A DNA stretch of 64,000 bases from Tetraselmis striata (GCA_006384855.1 VCJN01001836.1:96893-160892); one strand, 5' to 3'. Positions 35,030-47,234 are shown, counted from the first letter of the stretch. The notes: a model not told the origin generated them from the letters alone. Made by a program: numbers and translations.

Positions 35030-35300
35030 ACTAGGGTTGGGCTGAAGGCCACTTTCCAGTACTGCAGGCTGCAGTGCAGTATTGCAGGCTGCAGGCAGGT
35101 TGTAGTGCAGGCTGTAGTAACACGGAAACTATTGAATATAGGGAAGGTTGGGACAGTGAAGGGCATATATTTGGGGCACTTTGGGTAGCTGCACTGCAGC
35201 CCCTTTTCGGGAAGTACTGCAGGCTGCAGTGCAATAGCTTAACTGCAGGCTGCAGTTTCTGCAGTCTGCAGTGCAGTAGATACTGCAGTCCAACCCTGGT
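35030..35300. mobile_element. 271-bp MITE with TTTA target duplication
   Basis: Termini ACTAGGGTTGG and CCAACCCTGGT are inverted with one mismatch. They are flanked by TTTA on both sides (35,026-35,029 and 35,301-35,304). Both arms are packed with CTGCAGGCTGCAGTGCAG-type palindromic words, so the element would fold into a long hairpin. No coding capacity. Confidence 0.65.
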
Positions 35301-35375
35301 TTTAAGTAGTTAGGAACTGGTACCATCGGGTTTTTAGTACGGGCTGCCCCATCGTCGCCCGCGAGCCCTGCGTTT

Positions 35376-35440
35376 ATATATGTATATATGTACATATATG
35401 TATATATGTCCACATATATGTGTATAGATAGATAGATATG
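35376..35440. repeat. TATATG/TAGA microsatellite
   Basis: Runs of TATATATGTATATATG and GATAGATAGATA. Confidence 0.9.
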
Positions 35441-35539
35441 CCGTATCGTGCATCATGTTGTCTAGGCAGCGAGTTTGGAGCACTCCACTAGGCTTCCAAC
35501 GATGACTGTATATGTACCGTATACGGCCGTATAAGCTTT

Positions 35540-35745
35540 TAAGGACAGCTACCAGCAGCTCGTCTGCCATCTTCCAGCTCGCTGCCTTCGGCAGCGCCCT
35601 CCCGTTTTCCGCCTCCGCCCTGCGAGCTCCTCCTCCGACATTCCCTCCCCTTTCCCCGAACCTTCGTGCTGGCCATACGACGGCGCTTTTCGGTGTAAAG
35701 CAGCATCCGCACCTTTTTTGGCAAAATCACTCGATTGCACGTTGA
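35540..35745 (+). repeat. Dispersed repeat, copy 2
   Basis: Partner of 4,865-5,110 (minus). It ends at CTCGATTGCACGTTGA, immediately before the first base of the DIRS-like element, so that element inserted at its edge. Confidence 0.55.
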
Positions 35746-35992
35746 CGAAAACTGTAGGGTTTCCTTGGGATGAACGACCTAGGAAACCCTGGTTTTCGCA
35801 GCGCCATCAGGGTGAAGTGACGACCCTGCCGGCCCGGTACGCCAGTACCGGCCGGCGCCGCCGGGCCCTTTAACCGAGTATAAAGGGCGGCCGCGGACCG
35901 GGGGCGCCTTCAGTTGTTGGAAGGCACCCGACTATATTGTCTTCTACGACTGGTACATTTTCGTTTCGTCTTCGACTACAAAAATTCAAATT

Positions 35993-37078
35993 TTGCTGCT
36001 TTTTGTAGTGTGTTTGATCCCGGCACTCACCATGGCTCGCTCCGCGAGTATGTCTTGGGCGTGGCTCTTTGTCTCGCTCGTAGTGCTGTCACCGTGCTTT
36101 CTCGTCTCTGTTTTAGCGGTGGACAGGTTTGAACTCGTTTGGAACGAGTTACTTGAGTCTCGCAAAGCTCTTCGTGAGCAACTCGTTACGCGCGAAAATC
36201 ATCTCACTGTCCTAGGTGGCGACACTCTACCTGCAGACGGGGTAGCTGAATCTCCCCCTCTTGTCGCCGCTAGACAAGCAGTTGCTGATACTTCTGCTGC
36301 TCTACTCCGTATCGAACGAGAGGTTGCTGAGCTTAGGCAGGCAGTCGCGTCGTCGAGCGGTCCGTCCAATTCAGCTTCAGCTTCGAAACGCGTTGCGGAG
36401 GGGGACGCCGACTACGACCGCAAGGGCAAGAGACCAGCTCAACCTGCTGCTGTGGAAGCTCCGTCTCGCACCATCCACGCACCTGAGGATGGCTGGCTAG
36501 ACAAAGATGGTAAGGTTCACCGCCGCCATACCGCTGATGCTCGTATTCTTCAACGCAACCTAGACGACGTCTTCCAGATCTATGATCTTTTGGCACCGGC
36601 GGAGGAGCCTTTGCATGACTTGGTAGAGGACGGCACCGATCTTCCTGCTTCCTCTCCAGCTTCGTCTGCGGAGCTGTTCAAGACGATTACCGCGGCGCTG
36701 GCTTTGTGTACCACTGTGGCTCTTCGGATTAACAAGCGTGGCAAGAAGCTGCATGTGGAGCACGAGTATGGCGCGGAAGTCGCTAAGAAGTTCGATGCAG
36801 TGGATCCTCTCGGCGAGAAGGGCTCGGCGGACAACAAGGAGCTGAAGAAGGCGCTTGAGAAGGTCAAGGCCAAGAAACCTTCCTCTTCTTCTTCGCGCGA
36901 AGCCTTCTTCCTCTTCTCGCAAGCCCGAGTCTTCTCGCCGTGGGAGCGACAACCGGAGGGAGGGCGGCCGTCGCGAGGAGAAGTCTCCTCCTGGTCGGTC
37001 TTCTGCTGCGGACATCACCCGCTATCGCTGCCAGAGGAAAGGACATTTCAGTAGGGACTGCCCGAGTGCTCGTCGCTG
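35993..37078 (+). CDS. Gag-like protein of the DIRS-like element (fossil)
   Basis: A long frame from 35,993 with helical Glu/Arg-rich N-terminal half and Ser/Arg-rich C-terminus. A zinc-knuckle-like CQRKGHFSRDC lies near 37,040-37,065. In this order of elements the first gene encodes a nucleic-acid-binding gag-like protein. Assigned by position, helix content and the knuckle-like motif. Confidence 0.6.
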
Positions 37079-37534
37079 AAGCCGTGGAGTCTGCAATCCT
37101 CCTGGCCTGGCCAGTGATGGTGTTCGTGTAGCTGCAGTTAGGCCTCCGGGCAGCTGTTAGCTCTCCTCCGGGAGCTGAGCTCAGGCTCGTGTCATGGCAG
37201 CTCTGATCTCCTCAGGGAGAGTCACCTGTTAGGTAGCGTTTCTCCGAGAGATTCCGCATATGTAATGTATATGATGTCCCCTGCGACTCTGTGCTGCCCC
37301 TGGCAGTTGCCTCTGCAACTTTCCTTAAGTTGGCCGGCGATGCATTCGTGTCAAGAGCGGCACACCCTGTGTGACGATTCATATCTCCCGTTGTGTCGGA
37401 GCGATATTTAATTTGAAAATACTGTTATTTTCAGTTTCAGACGATTTTGAGTTCAAACTCACTGTTTGTTTCATGCAGCAGTCATCCAGGCTGCTTGCTG
37501 ACCACTATGGTGCTGTCTGTGGCGTTGGCATTTT

Positions 37535-38920
37535 GTGACAGTTTTAACGTCAGCTAATTTTGAGCTTCCTCATGAGCCGGCTATGGACGTCAATTCTCCT
37601 GTGGAATCGGCCGGTGTTATGCGTAAAGGCTGGCAATTTTGGGACAGCATCACTGACTCAGTCAGAGACAGTCAGGTCAGATATTGGGTCAGGCATGGCT
37701 ACCGTTTGAACTGGGCTGATGGTCCTGCGCCACCCAGCCATCTACCAAATCACCCGTCCGCGCTGCAGCACCCCGATTTCATTGATGGGCAGATCGCTAT
37801 GCTATTGCCGCTGGGCCATATCAGAGAGGAAGCTTTGCGCCCTGTGGTGCTGAACCCTTTGGGTGTGGTCCCCAAACCCCATGGTGGACTCAGGCTGATC
37901 TGCGATCGGCGTCATGTCAACAAACACTTGGTTTACACTCCCTTCAAGATGGAGTCGTTATCTAAACTGTCAGACCTGGTGAATCCCAGCGACATGCTGA
38001 CCAGCATGGATCTGACTCAGGGCTATTACCATGTCCGCCTCCATGATTCAGCTGCTCCTTACAGCGGGTTTGAGTGGAGAGGTAGATTCTACACCTAGCG
38101 GGTTCTATGCTTTGGGCTGTCTGATGCCCCCCGCTGCTTTTCTAAAGTCATGGGAGTTCTGGTGCGACACTGGCGCAGTAGGGGCATCAGGATGCTCTGC
38201 TACCTGGATGACTGGTTGTTTATCTCTGGCTGTGTCAGAAAGGCACATTCAACTACTCAGCAGGTGCTGGCCGATGTTGAGCGCGCTCATGTCAACATCA
38301 ACTTCAAAAAATCCAGTCTGAACCCCAGCCCCACTATCACCCACCTCGGGTTTGATCTGGACACTGTGGCCGGTACCTTCTCTGTTCCTCAGAAGCGATG
38401 GGATGCTCTTCAGCTCGACATCCAGTCCCTGCTGCATGGCCACCGCAAGCGCCACAAAGTCAAGTTCTTAGCCAGCTGTACTGGGAAATTGATTTCCATG
38501 GGGCTAGCGTTGGGCCCAGTTTCTCGTCTCTTTTGCAGAGGTCTGTATGCCAACATTGCGCAAGCAGAACGGTGGGGTCACCACGTTGCCCTCTCTGAGG
38601 AGTCCCGTGAGGAGCTACGGTTCTGGGCCCCAGTGTCTAGGCGGCAGTTTACTGGGCGCATCGTTCCTGACTTGGACAGCAAACTGTCCGTTTTTCTGGA
38701 GTGTGATGCCTCAGGCATCGGCTGGGGCGGTTTGGCCAGACCGACCGATGGCAGCTCGGACCCCGTCGCGAAAGCTCACGGCTTCTTCCTTCCGTGGGAA
38801 CGTGTTGAGTCCTCGACACACCGTGAGACTCGTGGTCTGCTCTTCGTCTTGAAGTCCCTGTCACACCTGATCGCAGCTCGACGAGTGCAGGTCCAGGTAG
38901 ATAATAAGAGTATGCTGCCA
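37535..38920 (+). CDS. Reverse transcriptase / RNase H region of the DIRS-like element (fossil)
   Basis: RT landmarks: VVPKPHGGLRLICDRRHVNK, MDLTQGYYHV, CFGLSDAPRCFSKVMG and CYLDDW. These are followed by a connection domain and the start of RNase H (VFLECDASGIGWGG; VQVDNKSM). The region stops at the left TI repeat of the inserted transposon. Typical of Ngaro/DIRS-type RT-RH. Confidence 0.85.
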
Positions 38921-38999
38921 ACAGTAATCCAACCTATTTTGCCCCGAGGCACGCGGTGCATTGTGGTTAGGTCTAAATTAGGGTTTGGGGGCAGCAGTG

Positions 39000-39240
39000 G
39001 GATTGCAAGCTTATATGAATGCCGGTTGGTTCATTTTGTGCCAAGTCGGGGAAACCAATTCCGTCCAAGCAGGGACAAATCAAAAGAGTGAAGGAAACGG
39101 GATGGTTACAAGAAGTTTGCGCCATCGGGGGCTGAAACTCTGTCCAAACTGGGACAAAAAGAAGTGCGTGGGCCGTGATGGCTACAAGTAGTTTGTGCCG
39201 TCCGGGGCTGAAACTCTGTCAAAGCCGGGACAAAACATAT
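39000..39240 (+). repeat. Three ~77-bp subterminal repeats with GTCC...GGGACA palindromes
   Basis: Copies begin about 39,020, 39,102 and 39,179. Each ends in an imperfect palindrome: CCGTCCAAGCAGGGACAAAT, CTGTCCAAACTGGGACAAAA, CTGTCAAAGCCGGGACAAAA. Matching motifs lie near the right end (TTGTCCCATTTTGGACAAAA at 51,252) and in an intron (50,528-50,597). Candidate transposase-binding sites. Confidence 0.65.
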
Positions 39241-39265
39241 GAGCGGCTAATTTTGCGGAATTGTA

Positions 39266-42200
39266 CTACATATCATCATCTTCGATCACATAATCCCCTC
39301 GGCGCTCTGCCGCCTCTTGCCTCCTCTTCTCCGCCGCTGCACGCTCTTCCCGCTCCTCTAACTCGGTCATTGGAAGGCGTAGACCCGGCCACTTCTCGAA
39401 GTCATTTGGACGCAGTCTTTGAGTCTCGTCCCATGGTTTCTCTTTGAACCATGAGGTCATCCTGGACTTCATCCCAGCGATTTGCGTCTTCTGGTTGTCA
39501 ATGAGGATCGTCTTCAAGTTCCTGTGTGTGAACGAGCAGCTCGGATGCATATGGTCCCACCACACGGAAAAGGCCGCAGCGACATGGAAAAGGCGTGGCA
39601 AACCGCACAAGGCGTTAATTTTTTTATGCTGACCCCATTAAGACACTCACCCGGGTTGCACCCCTCACGCACCGCGGTTGTCCCGGTTCCGGCTGAGACG
39701 TCGACGATTGTTGTCCCGTCTGTTGCTGCCATCTTAAGGTGCTTGGCGAAGAGAGCGATAGGCTTTTGGTACTTGTTCACCGTCTGTCTGTTCTCGTCCT
39801 TCAATTTCGAACTGTCTTTGAAGTGACCCAACATGATGGATGTAGAGAATCTGGAAAGGCACAACCGGCTTAGCGAGTAAATAAGTACAAGCCGGCTATT
39901 TTCCACGGATCAAATCTCACCTTCGGAGATCATCGAAACGGATGCTGTCAGCTATGATGCTTGGCGGGGGCTTCCTGACGTAGAGGTAGTACTCAGCGTC
40001 GTGACGCAGAGAGCTGCCCATCTTCATCCCGCAATCCTTGGCCCAAGTCAGGACGTGATAGATGAGGTCCTCAGCTTGTTTTTGAACGGCTGTGATTGCG
40101 GATCCAAGTTGCTGGTCCGAGAGGTGAATGAAGAAATGGCACCCATCGAGAGCAGTGTGGACGTCAGAAGATCCAGTCAGGATATTCAACTGCCTGCGCG
40201 GGGGAAAAATCGGGAATGAGATAAATGAAAGCATAGTCATCTACGCACCGGGGTTGTGGGGGTTGTCCTGCCTGGCGAAAGCAAACACGTCGTTGAAGTC
40301 GTCCGTACCCCACGCAGCATCCTTCGAGTCCCATGTGTGCGAACCAGCTCCGAAAAGCGCGTCGGCAATGAAGACTGTTGCCTTTCTGGCACGAACTGCC
40401 GACATGGCGTCCGCGACGATGTGTTTTGTCGCGGGAGCCTTGAAGTTCCCCTCCACAATGCAAGTCTTGCAAAGCTCCGTGTCTAACCAGATCTCCTCAT
40501 CCTTGTCGACCTTTTCGCCCTTGGGCATCACCGGAAGTGCCCCGGCATGTGTGTATTAGAAAACAGATTCGGGTTAATAGCTCACAACGAAAATTCAGAA
40601 GAGCATTTGTGGTTGCACAAGATCTTAGTTACCTTCATCGATATCCACAGCTCATTAGAAACATTCGGAGCGGAAACCGCGATAAGCTCCGGCGCACATG
40701 CCAGAAGAGCAAACTCTGTGAAGAAGGAGATGACCAAGTCCGGCATCTGATTCTTGATGCGATACGCCTCACTCCTGATGGTGGTGTTGGTGGCCGCGAT
40801 ATGCTCTCGAACCGGTAGTGGTGTGAGACAATCGGCGGATTTCATGTCCCCCCATCTGGCAGGAGGGGTCAGCAAGACCATCAACGGACCGGAGCGATGA
40901 GCACCTTTGAACAAATCCTGGAACTTTCTAGGGAAGCCTGTTGGGCCGAGGTCATCAACCTTGGCTCGGAACTTGGTGATGGCGTCAAGGCGAGCGGCCG
41001 CTTGCTCTTCCGACACATCGTCATCCACATCCATTTCGATGATGTGGTCCGAGAGATATTTCCCCCAGTTCCTGGCCGGTTCGTCCGGCGTCACCAGTTG
41101 GAGTTCCTGTCCGTGTCCCTTTGCCGTGCCAATGGCATTCATGAGCTTGATGCTTGCTCGACGCAAGAGATCGCGAAACCTCCAGGTCTCAATCATCGCG
41201 AGCCACTCCGCGTTGGTGTGCGTAACAGCCATGGGGCCATTGTCGCCGGCATGCTTAATGTCATCCACCAGCTCGTAGAGGCTCGGGGTCACACTGTGCT
41301 CGCCTTGGATGAGCAGTCCAACCACCAGGTACATCTGGCCCACAGGGAGATCCGCGCTGTCGCTCTGCTTGGCAAGAGACGGCTCGTCTAGCCAGGGCGC
41401 ATGGGGTCCAAAGCCGACATCCTTGGTCGAAAAACAAACTTCAGTACGGAGAAAGGAATCAATGATAGTATTCCATGTGATTAAGACACTGGGGTCGGTC
41501 ACAACTTACCTCCATGAGGGCGACTCGGAAGTGAGCTCTGTCTTTGCCGAAGCCGTACTTCTTGTTATCGAGGATTGCATTGATAGGCTTCCGAATTGCT
41601 TCGTAAACCTTGCTCACTTCCTTCTGGGTGAGTTGCCTGCCGCTATTGAGGCGCTTGACTCTATCGAGTTCTTGCTGGTAGTACACAAACATGTCTCCGA
41701 GTTTGGTTCTGGCTTCGTCCCATCCTCGAACCCCGAGGTCCACATGCCGGTAGGCTTCAGAAATCTGCTCAAGGGGCTCAAAAACACTGCGCAAATCATT
41801 TGTCAGAATCTAGCAGCATTAACAACACGATAAATTTTCATCATGTACGCAGCTCACCGTTATGGGCGCGAGCAGAGGTCAATCAAATTTGAGAACTCGC
41901 TGCTCTTCTCATCTTTGATGCCGATCTTCTCAAGTTCAACTTGAAGAACTTCAGACTTCTTGAACTCCTTCACTACCCTGATTTGCGGAAGTGCCCTAAA
42001 GCCGGGGCGATTTGCATCCTGTTCTGCATACCAGCTCTCGAAACATCTGCGAAGGTTTTGCAGAAACAATTGCACCGATTTCAAAACTCCGAACGATTGT
42101 ACATCGATGACAAACCGTTTCGTCCCGCTGATGACAGAACGTTTCGTCCCACTAATGACAGAACGTTTCGCCCCACTAATGACAGACCGTTTCGTCCCAC

Positions 42201-45200
42201 TGATGACAGACCGTTTCGTCCCACTGATGACAAACCGTTTCGTCCCGCTAATGACAGAACGTTTCGTCCCACTGATGACAGACCGTTTCGTCCCACTGAT
42301 GACAAACCGTTTCGTCCCGCTAATGACATAACGTTTCGTCCCACTGATGATGACAGAACGTTTCGTCCCGCTGATGACAGAACGTTTCGTCCCACTGTCA
42401 CATATTTTTAACCCGCTAACGACAGAACGACTTTTGTCACACTTTACGCCTATTTGTTGCCACGGTCAGCTTAATAACAATTTGGGAGAATGGGCCACTC
42501 ACCAGGAGTTTGTGCATCGACGTGTCTCCCACGACGGTGTGACCCGCCTCGTTGAGCTTCATAGACATGTAGCGGCAGACTTCCGGCGAGAGGCCGATGT
42601 ACATCTTAGCCGACGTGAGGTGGATGCCTTTGTTGGCTTTGTAGATTTCCGGGTAGTTTTTTTTCACCATGCGCTTCGCCTCCCGTCTGTGGCTGCCGTC
42701 GATGTTGGCTTGAAGCGCGCCGTAGGCGCTAAGAAACTCGATGATGACGTCGATCTCTGGCTTGTAGGAACTTGAATCCGCCAACCTCGGGTTCTCCCCG
42801 CCTTCGTGTGCTGCGACTAGCTCCTTGAAGTTGGCCATGGTCTGAGCGAGGGGCTCGTACTCTTTGCGGAACGTTAAGCCTATATTCTTGGCAACCACTG
42901 GAAAGGACACTGAGAAATTCTCGGCGGACAAGGAAGGATTCCTCTGAATAACAAATGCAAGAAATGGATGTCTGTAAGTTGCATTGTGTATTGATTTATA
43001 TTTGTCTACACATATTTGATCCGGTACAACAGGTCGCGATAGGCTTTTACCTTGTAGCTTTGCGCCACCATATTGCAGTCTTGCAGCTTTGGGGAACGGA
43101 ATTCAAAATTCCGGCGGCGGAGCGACGAACTTATCGGATATGAAGCTGAAAATGTGAGGCAGCCCCGTATCCTTGTCGACGACGAGGTTGACTATGTCGG
43201 CGTATAACGTGTTGATGTCGCCACCGTGAGATGTCTTCACCTCTGGATCAGCAATCTCGACTCTGAGGTGGCCGTAAGAGATCGAGTCGACGGCACCGGT
43301 GTTGTGGAAGCCATTCAAGGCCGGCGGGACGGCCAACGTGTTGACGTATGGAAGCGCGTTCTTAAAATCCTTGTCAATGTTGGCCAAGTCATTGATGTCA
43401 ATCTGACCAGACGCGAAACCTGTCAGCGCCTGCGCCAGCACATTGCGCTCGACCAAAGTCCATGCGTAGTAAGACTGGAACCGCGGTTGGAAGCAGAGTG
43501 GCGGCTGGATCGCGTGGAGTAGCAACCTCTCAAAGCTGACATCGATCCTGAACTCCTTGTGCACTGTCAAGCGATAAGGTTCAAGACAGATCTGCGGTAA
43601 CAAGCATAAGAATATTAATACTTATTGAAACACGACATTGACACGAATTCAGACATCATATAAGCTTTACTCACCCCGTAGTTTCCGGCCGAGTCCAGCT
43701 CGACGTCCTTGATCTTTCCGATACACGCGAGAAGTGGCCCCTTCGGATCATCGAAAAAGTCCTTGCCAGTCAGCAGGCTCGCCTTGTGCAATTCGATGTA
43801 CAAATAGATATGTACCTCAGCACTTGCGTTCTTGAACCAGTGGATAGTCCAGCTCCTTGAGGTAAAGTCGCTGTAGGAGTCATGTTCTTGGGACCCGTCC
43901 CTCTCGTCAAAGAAGTCGTCGTAAGAGGCGACCGTCATCAGCTTTGTCTTCCTCTCGGGTCCGGGAGTGCCGGTGATGTCGAGAGCTTGCTTACGCTTCT
44001 CTGCCGCCCGTTGCCTCTGTTCTTCCTCTGTGCCGAAGACCTCTTCATCCGTGCACATACTGAGGAATTCAGGAACCCTTCTCGGAGCCTCGGCAATAGG
44101 GGCTCGAGAACAAGAGGCTCCAGAACCGGACGCTTGCCCGGTAGTCGGCGCTGGAGTCTCGAGCTCGGCCTCTGGCTCCGGGTCAAGCCGAGTGGGCTCG
44201 GGCTCCGGCTCGGGCTCCATCTGAGTTGGCTCAGTTTCATGCTCATGTCGAGGCTCTGGCTCGGGCTCATTGGGCTCTGTTTCAGGCTCCGGCTCGGGCT
44301 CCGGCTCCGGCTCAGTGTGCTCTATTTCAGGCTCAGGCTATGTTTCCGGTACTTGAGATGGGCCTTTAGACAAAGAAGAGTCTTGATTCGGGGAACCTGT
44401 AAAGAATGAGTAGAGAGTACTCAACACACCTGCGGTGGGCGTCACGATTAACTACTGAACGGTATCGTCATACATACACCATCAAAGCCAAGCGTGATTT
44501 TTCTTACCTGGGGATCCCGATTTACCAGCTGCTTCCGACGCGGTTGCCTGCGCCAATTTACATGTTGGAACGTCAGATAACTCATTGACGAGAAAGTAAT
44601 CGATGTAAGGGTGAGAAGGCAGGGAGTGATACTTTCAGTCACAATTACCTGGAGTCACAATCGTCTCTGAAACCTTTTCTTTTCCCTTGGATTCCTTTGA
44701 AGCTTGAGTCGCTACTGGCTCATTTGCGCGTCCTTTCGAACCTGTCAACACACATGATTTCAAACAATGTAAATATGACACAGTGCACTCACAAAGGCAG
44801 GGATTGATACTTTCAGTCACAATTACCTGGAGTCACAATCGTTTCTGAAACTTTTTCTTTTCCCTTTGATTCCTTTGAAGCTTTAGTCGCTACTGGCTCA
44901 TGTGCGCGTCCTTTCGAACCTGTCAACACACATGATTTCAAACAATGTCAATATGACACAGTGCACTCACAAAAATCATATGATTGGAGAGGCAAGGACC
45001 TGATTGATAGTAAGCTTGCATGAGCTTTTCGTAATCGATTAGCCTTCGCGCTGTCTGCATTTGAGCATCTGAGAGGACTTGGCCGCTCTTGATTCGGGCC
45101 CTCAAAAGCAAGGCGGCCGATCTTTCTCCTTGCGAGTGCGTGCCGTAAGCCGGCACCCTACCTCCTAAAAGGCTCGGTTTCCAGGGGTTACCTGATGCCT

Positions 45201-46695
45201 CAGCGCCGGCTCTAGCTGCAGAAGCTGAGGCTGCACGGCTCTTCTTCGCAGCCGGCTGCTCGGGCACAGAAGATGACGCCTTGTGTTTTCTCCCGACTAG
45301 CGCTCCGAGCGCATCGAATTCTTTTGCTTTCTCGGTAGGTTTTGATGTCCGCTTGGACCTTCGACCTATAAATATCATATCCTGTCAGACCGTTTCGTCC
45401 CGCTGATGACAGACCGTTTCGTCCCACTGATGACAAACCGTTTCGTCCCACTGATGACAGACCGTTTCGTCCTACTGATGACAGACCGTTTCGTCCCACT
45501 GATGACAGACCGTTTCGTCCCACTGATGACAGACCGTTTCGTCCCACTGATGACAAACCGTTTCGTCCCACTGATGACAAACCGTTTCGTCCCACTGATG
45601 ACAAACCGTTTCGTCCCACTGATGACAGAACGTTTCGTCCCACTGATGACAGAACGGTTCGTCCCACTAATGACAAACCGTTTCGTCCCACTGATGACAT
45701 ACCGATTCGTCCTACTGATGACAGACCGTTTCGTCCCGCTGATGACAGAACGTTTCGTCCCACTAATGACAAACCGTTTCGTCCCACTGATGACAGACCG
45801 TTTCGTCCCGCTGATGACAAACCGTTTCGTCCCACTGATGACAAACCGTTTCGTCCCACTGATGACAAACCGTTTCGTCCCGCTTAAGACAAACCGTTTC
45901 GTCCCACTGATGACAAACCGTTTTGTCCCACTGATGACAGACCGTTTCGTCCCACTGATGACAAACCGTTTCGTCCCACTGATGACAAACCGTTTCGTGC
46001 GTCCCACTGATGACAGAACGTTTCGTCCCGCTGATGACAAACCGTTTCGTCCCGCTGATGACAAACCGTTTCGTCCTACTGATGACATACCGTTTTGTCC
46101 CACTGATGATAGACCGTTTCGTCCCACTGATGACAAAACTATTTTCAATACATTATGTACTGCGGTTTAATAATGTAATGTCTTTAAGTACTGCGCTTCA
46201 CACTAATATTAAACCACTCCTTACGGCGGAGTACAGGCAGAGGTTCCCCCTGGCCGCTCTTCACCCCCACCCCCTCCCACCACCAATTAGCATCCTTACT
46301 GACTTGCCGCAGCTGCCTCGACGGGACGTAATACTACCCTGCAGGACCCTGATGCCGCTCGTCTCGTTTGGGTTTCTATTCCCACTCGTCTGCCTACACC
46401 TCGAGCGGTCCTAGATTACACCGCTTCTACAGGGAACCCTAACCGAACTCGCTAGATCTGGCCGCATCACGCGTCGAGCAGGCAGGCGGCTACTGTACGC
46501 TGCCACTCGTCTGCCTACACCTCGAGTGGTCCTAGATTACACCGCTTCTACAGGGAACCCTAACCGAACTCGCTAGATCTGGCCGTATCACGCGTCGAGC
46601 AGGCAGGCAGCTACTGTACGCGCGCGCAACTCACCTGGGGTGGCGTCGTCCTTGTCTTCCTTGTCCTTGGCAGGCTCGTTCTTCTTCGGCGCCAT
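39266..46695 (-). CDS. Many-exon gene ending in a beta-class DNA amino-methyltransferase domain
   Basis: Probable exons: 46,635-46,695 (MAPKKNEPAKDKEDK), 45,000-45,365, 44,827-44,919, 44,649-44,741, one or more unresolved near 44,500-44,590, 43,675-44,396, 43,103-43,591, 42,503-42,943, a piece near 41,860-42,060, 41,510-41,809, 40,633-41,421, 40,245-40,519, 39,921-40,193, about 39,651-39,850, and 39,266-39,521. The last four carry the methyltransferase: ATVFIADALFGAGSHTWD (motif IV position, where D/N/S-P-P-Y/F/W is usual), YHVLTWAKDC and AEYYLYVRK (central strands), QKPIALFAKHL, then motif I TIVDVSAGTGTTAV. Motif IV before motif I marks beta-class m6A/m4C enzymes. Upstream exons are unrecognised. 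In-frame stops fall at 44,338-44,340 (TAG), 43,103-43,105 (TGA) and 41,860-41,862 (TAA), so the gene is decaying, is two genes, or my exon model is incomplete. Confidence 0.6.
42104..42410 (+). repeat. 24-bp tandem repeat array A (~12 copies)
   Basis: Unit contains GTTTCGTCCCACTGATGACA, with A/G variation (CCCACTGATG / CCCGCTAATG). It lies between coding blocks of the minus-strand gene, that is in an intron. All plus-strand frames stay open because the period is eight codons. Confidence 0.95.
44649..44919 (-). repeat. Duplicated 93-nt phase-1 cassette exons
   Basis: Exons 44,827-44,919 and 44,649-44,741 plus flanking introns are near copies with a 178-bp period. Both are phase 1 at each side and encode the same 31-residue Lys/Glu/Ser-rich segment (ASKESKGKEKVSETIVTP). 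They can be skipped or multiplied without changing frame. Confidence 0.8.
45386..46137 (+). repeat. 24-bp tandem repeat array B (~31 copies)
   Basis: Same unit and orientation as array A. Lies in the first intron of the minus-strand gene (45,366-46,634), beginning about 20 bp before the acceptor of exon 2. A few units have small indels. Confidence 0.95.
46383..46625. repeat. 121-bp direct duplication in intron 1 of the minus-strand gene
   Basis: Copies start at 46,383 and 46,504 (CACTCGTCTGCCTACACCTC, AGGGAACCCTAACCGAACTC). Only a few differences, so recent. Confidence 0.9.
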
Positions 46696-47234
46696 TCTGG
46701 CGGTAGGTAGGTTGACGCGGTAGATGAGCGGGTTTCTTGGTGGGAAGCGGTGAGGGAGAGGTGGAAATGACGTGGTTTCTGTCTGCCGCCGCTCTGACCC
46801 CTGCTGGACCAACGGCGCGCGTGCGCACACTATAGTGTACCTCGTCGTCGTCATCAGGTTCATGTATTTTGCACCGCGACGAATATACAAGGCTAACTAC
46901 TGCGACTATATATTACTATTACTGGAAGATAAAATATTCCCTACTCGAGAGTCATAACGGTACGAGAGTACAGTGGCGTGGCAATAATATTCCTTCATGG
47001 GATGATATATTCCTTGGATTGGATTCGGGTGTACTTACTAGTATAGAACTATTTCCGACATACGAAAGAAACACGAAATAATACGGTATTTGAGTCCTCA
47101 ATTATTTTGACCCGTAGCTGGATATTATGCCCCCCGGTCAACGGCCCGTCCGAGAACGGTCATCGGCCGTCACTCTTCCTCACCACAGATCACAGTCCTT
47201 CACCCCCCCCCCCCCCCCACTCGCCCCGCGCTGC
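46696..47234. promoter_or_regulatory. Divergent promoter region of the transposon's two genes
   Basis: 540 bp between the two head-to-head start codons (46,695 minus; 47,235 plus). AT-rich patch at 46,880-47,080 (TATATATTACTATTACTGG; ATAATATTCC) and a poly(C) run at 47,205-47,218 just before the plus-strand ATG. No 24-bp repeat here. Exact promoters not identified. Confidence 0.45.

Noticed and set aside
18740-44340. Reassignment of TAG to a sense codon, suggested by in-frame TAGs in the Harbinger genes and the methyltransferase gene
   Set aside because: The intact kinase (318 aa), helicase exons and 956-aa transposase use no internal TAG, and the methyltransferase gene itself ends in TAG. 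Ordinary decay is simpler.
45375-46170. Large repetitive proteins of about 255 aa on both strands
   Set aside because: Open frames follow automatically from a 24-bp (eight-codon) repeat without stops. Splice sites on both sides place the array in an intron.
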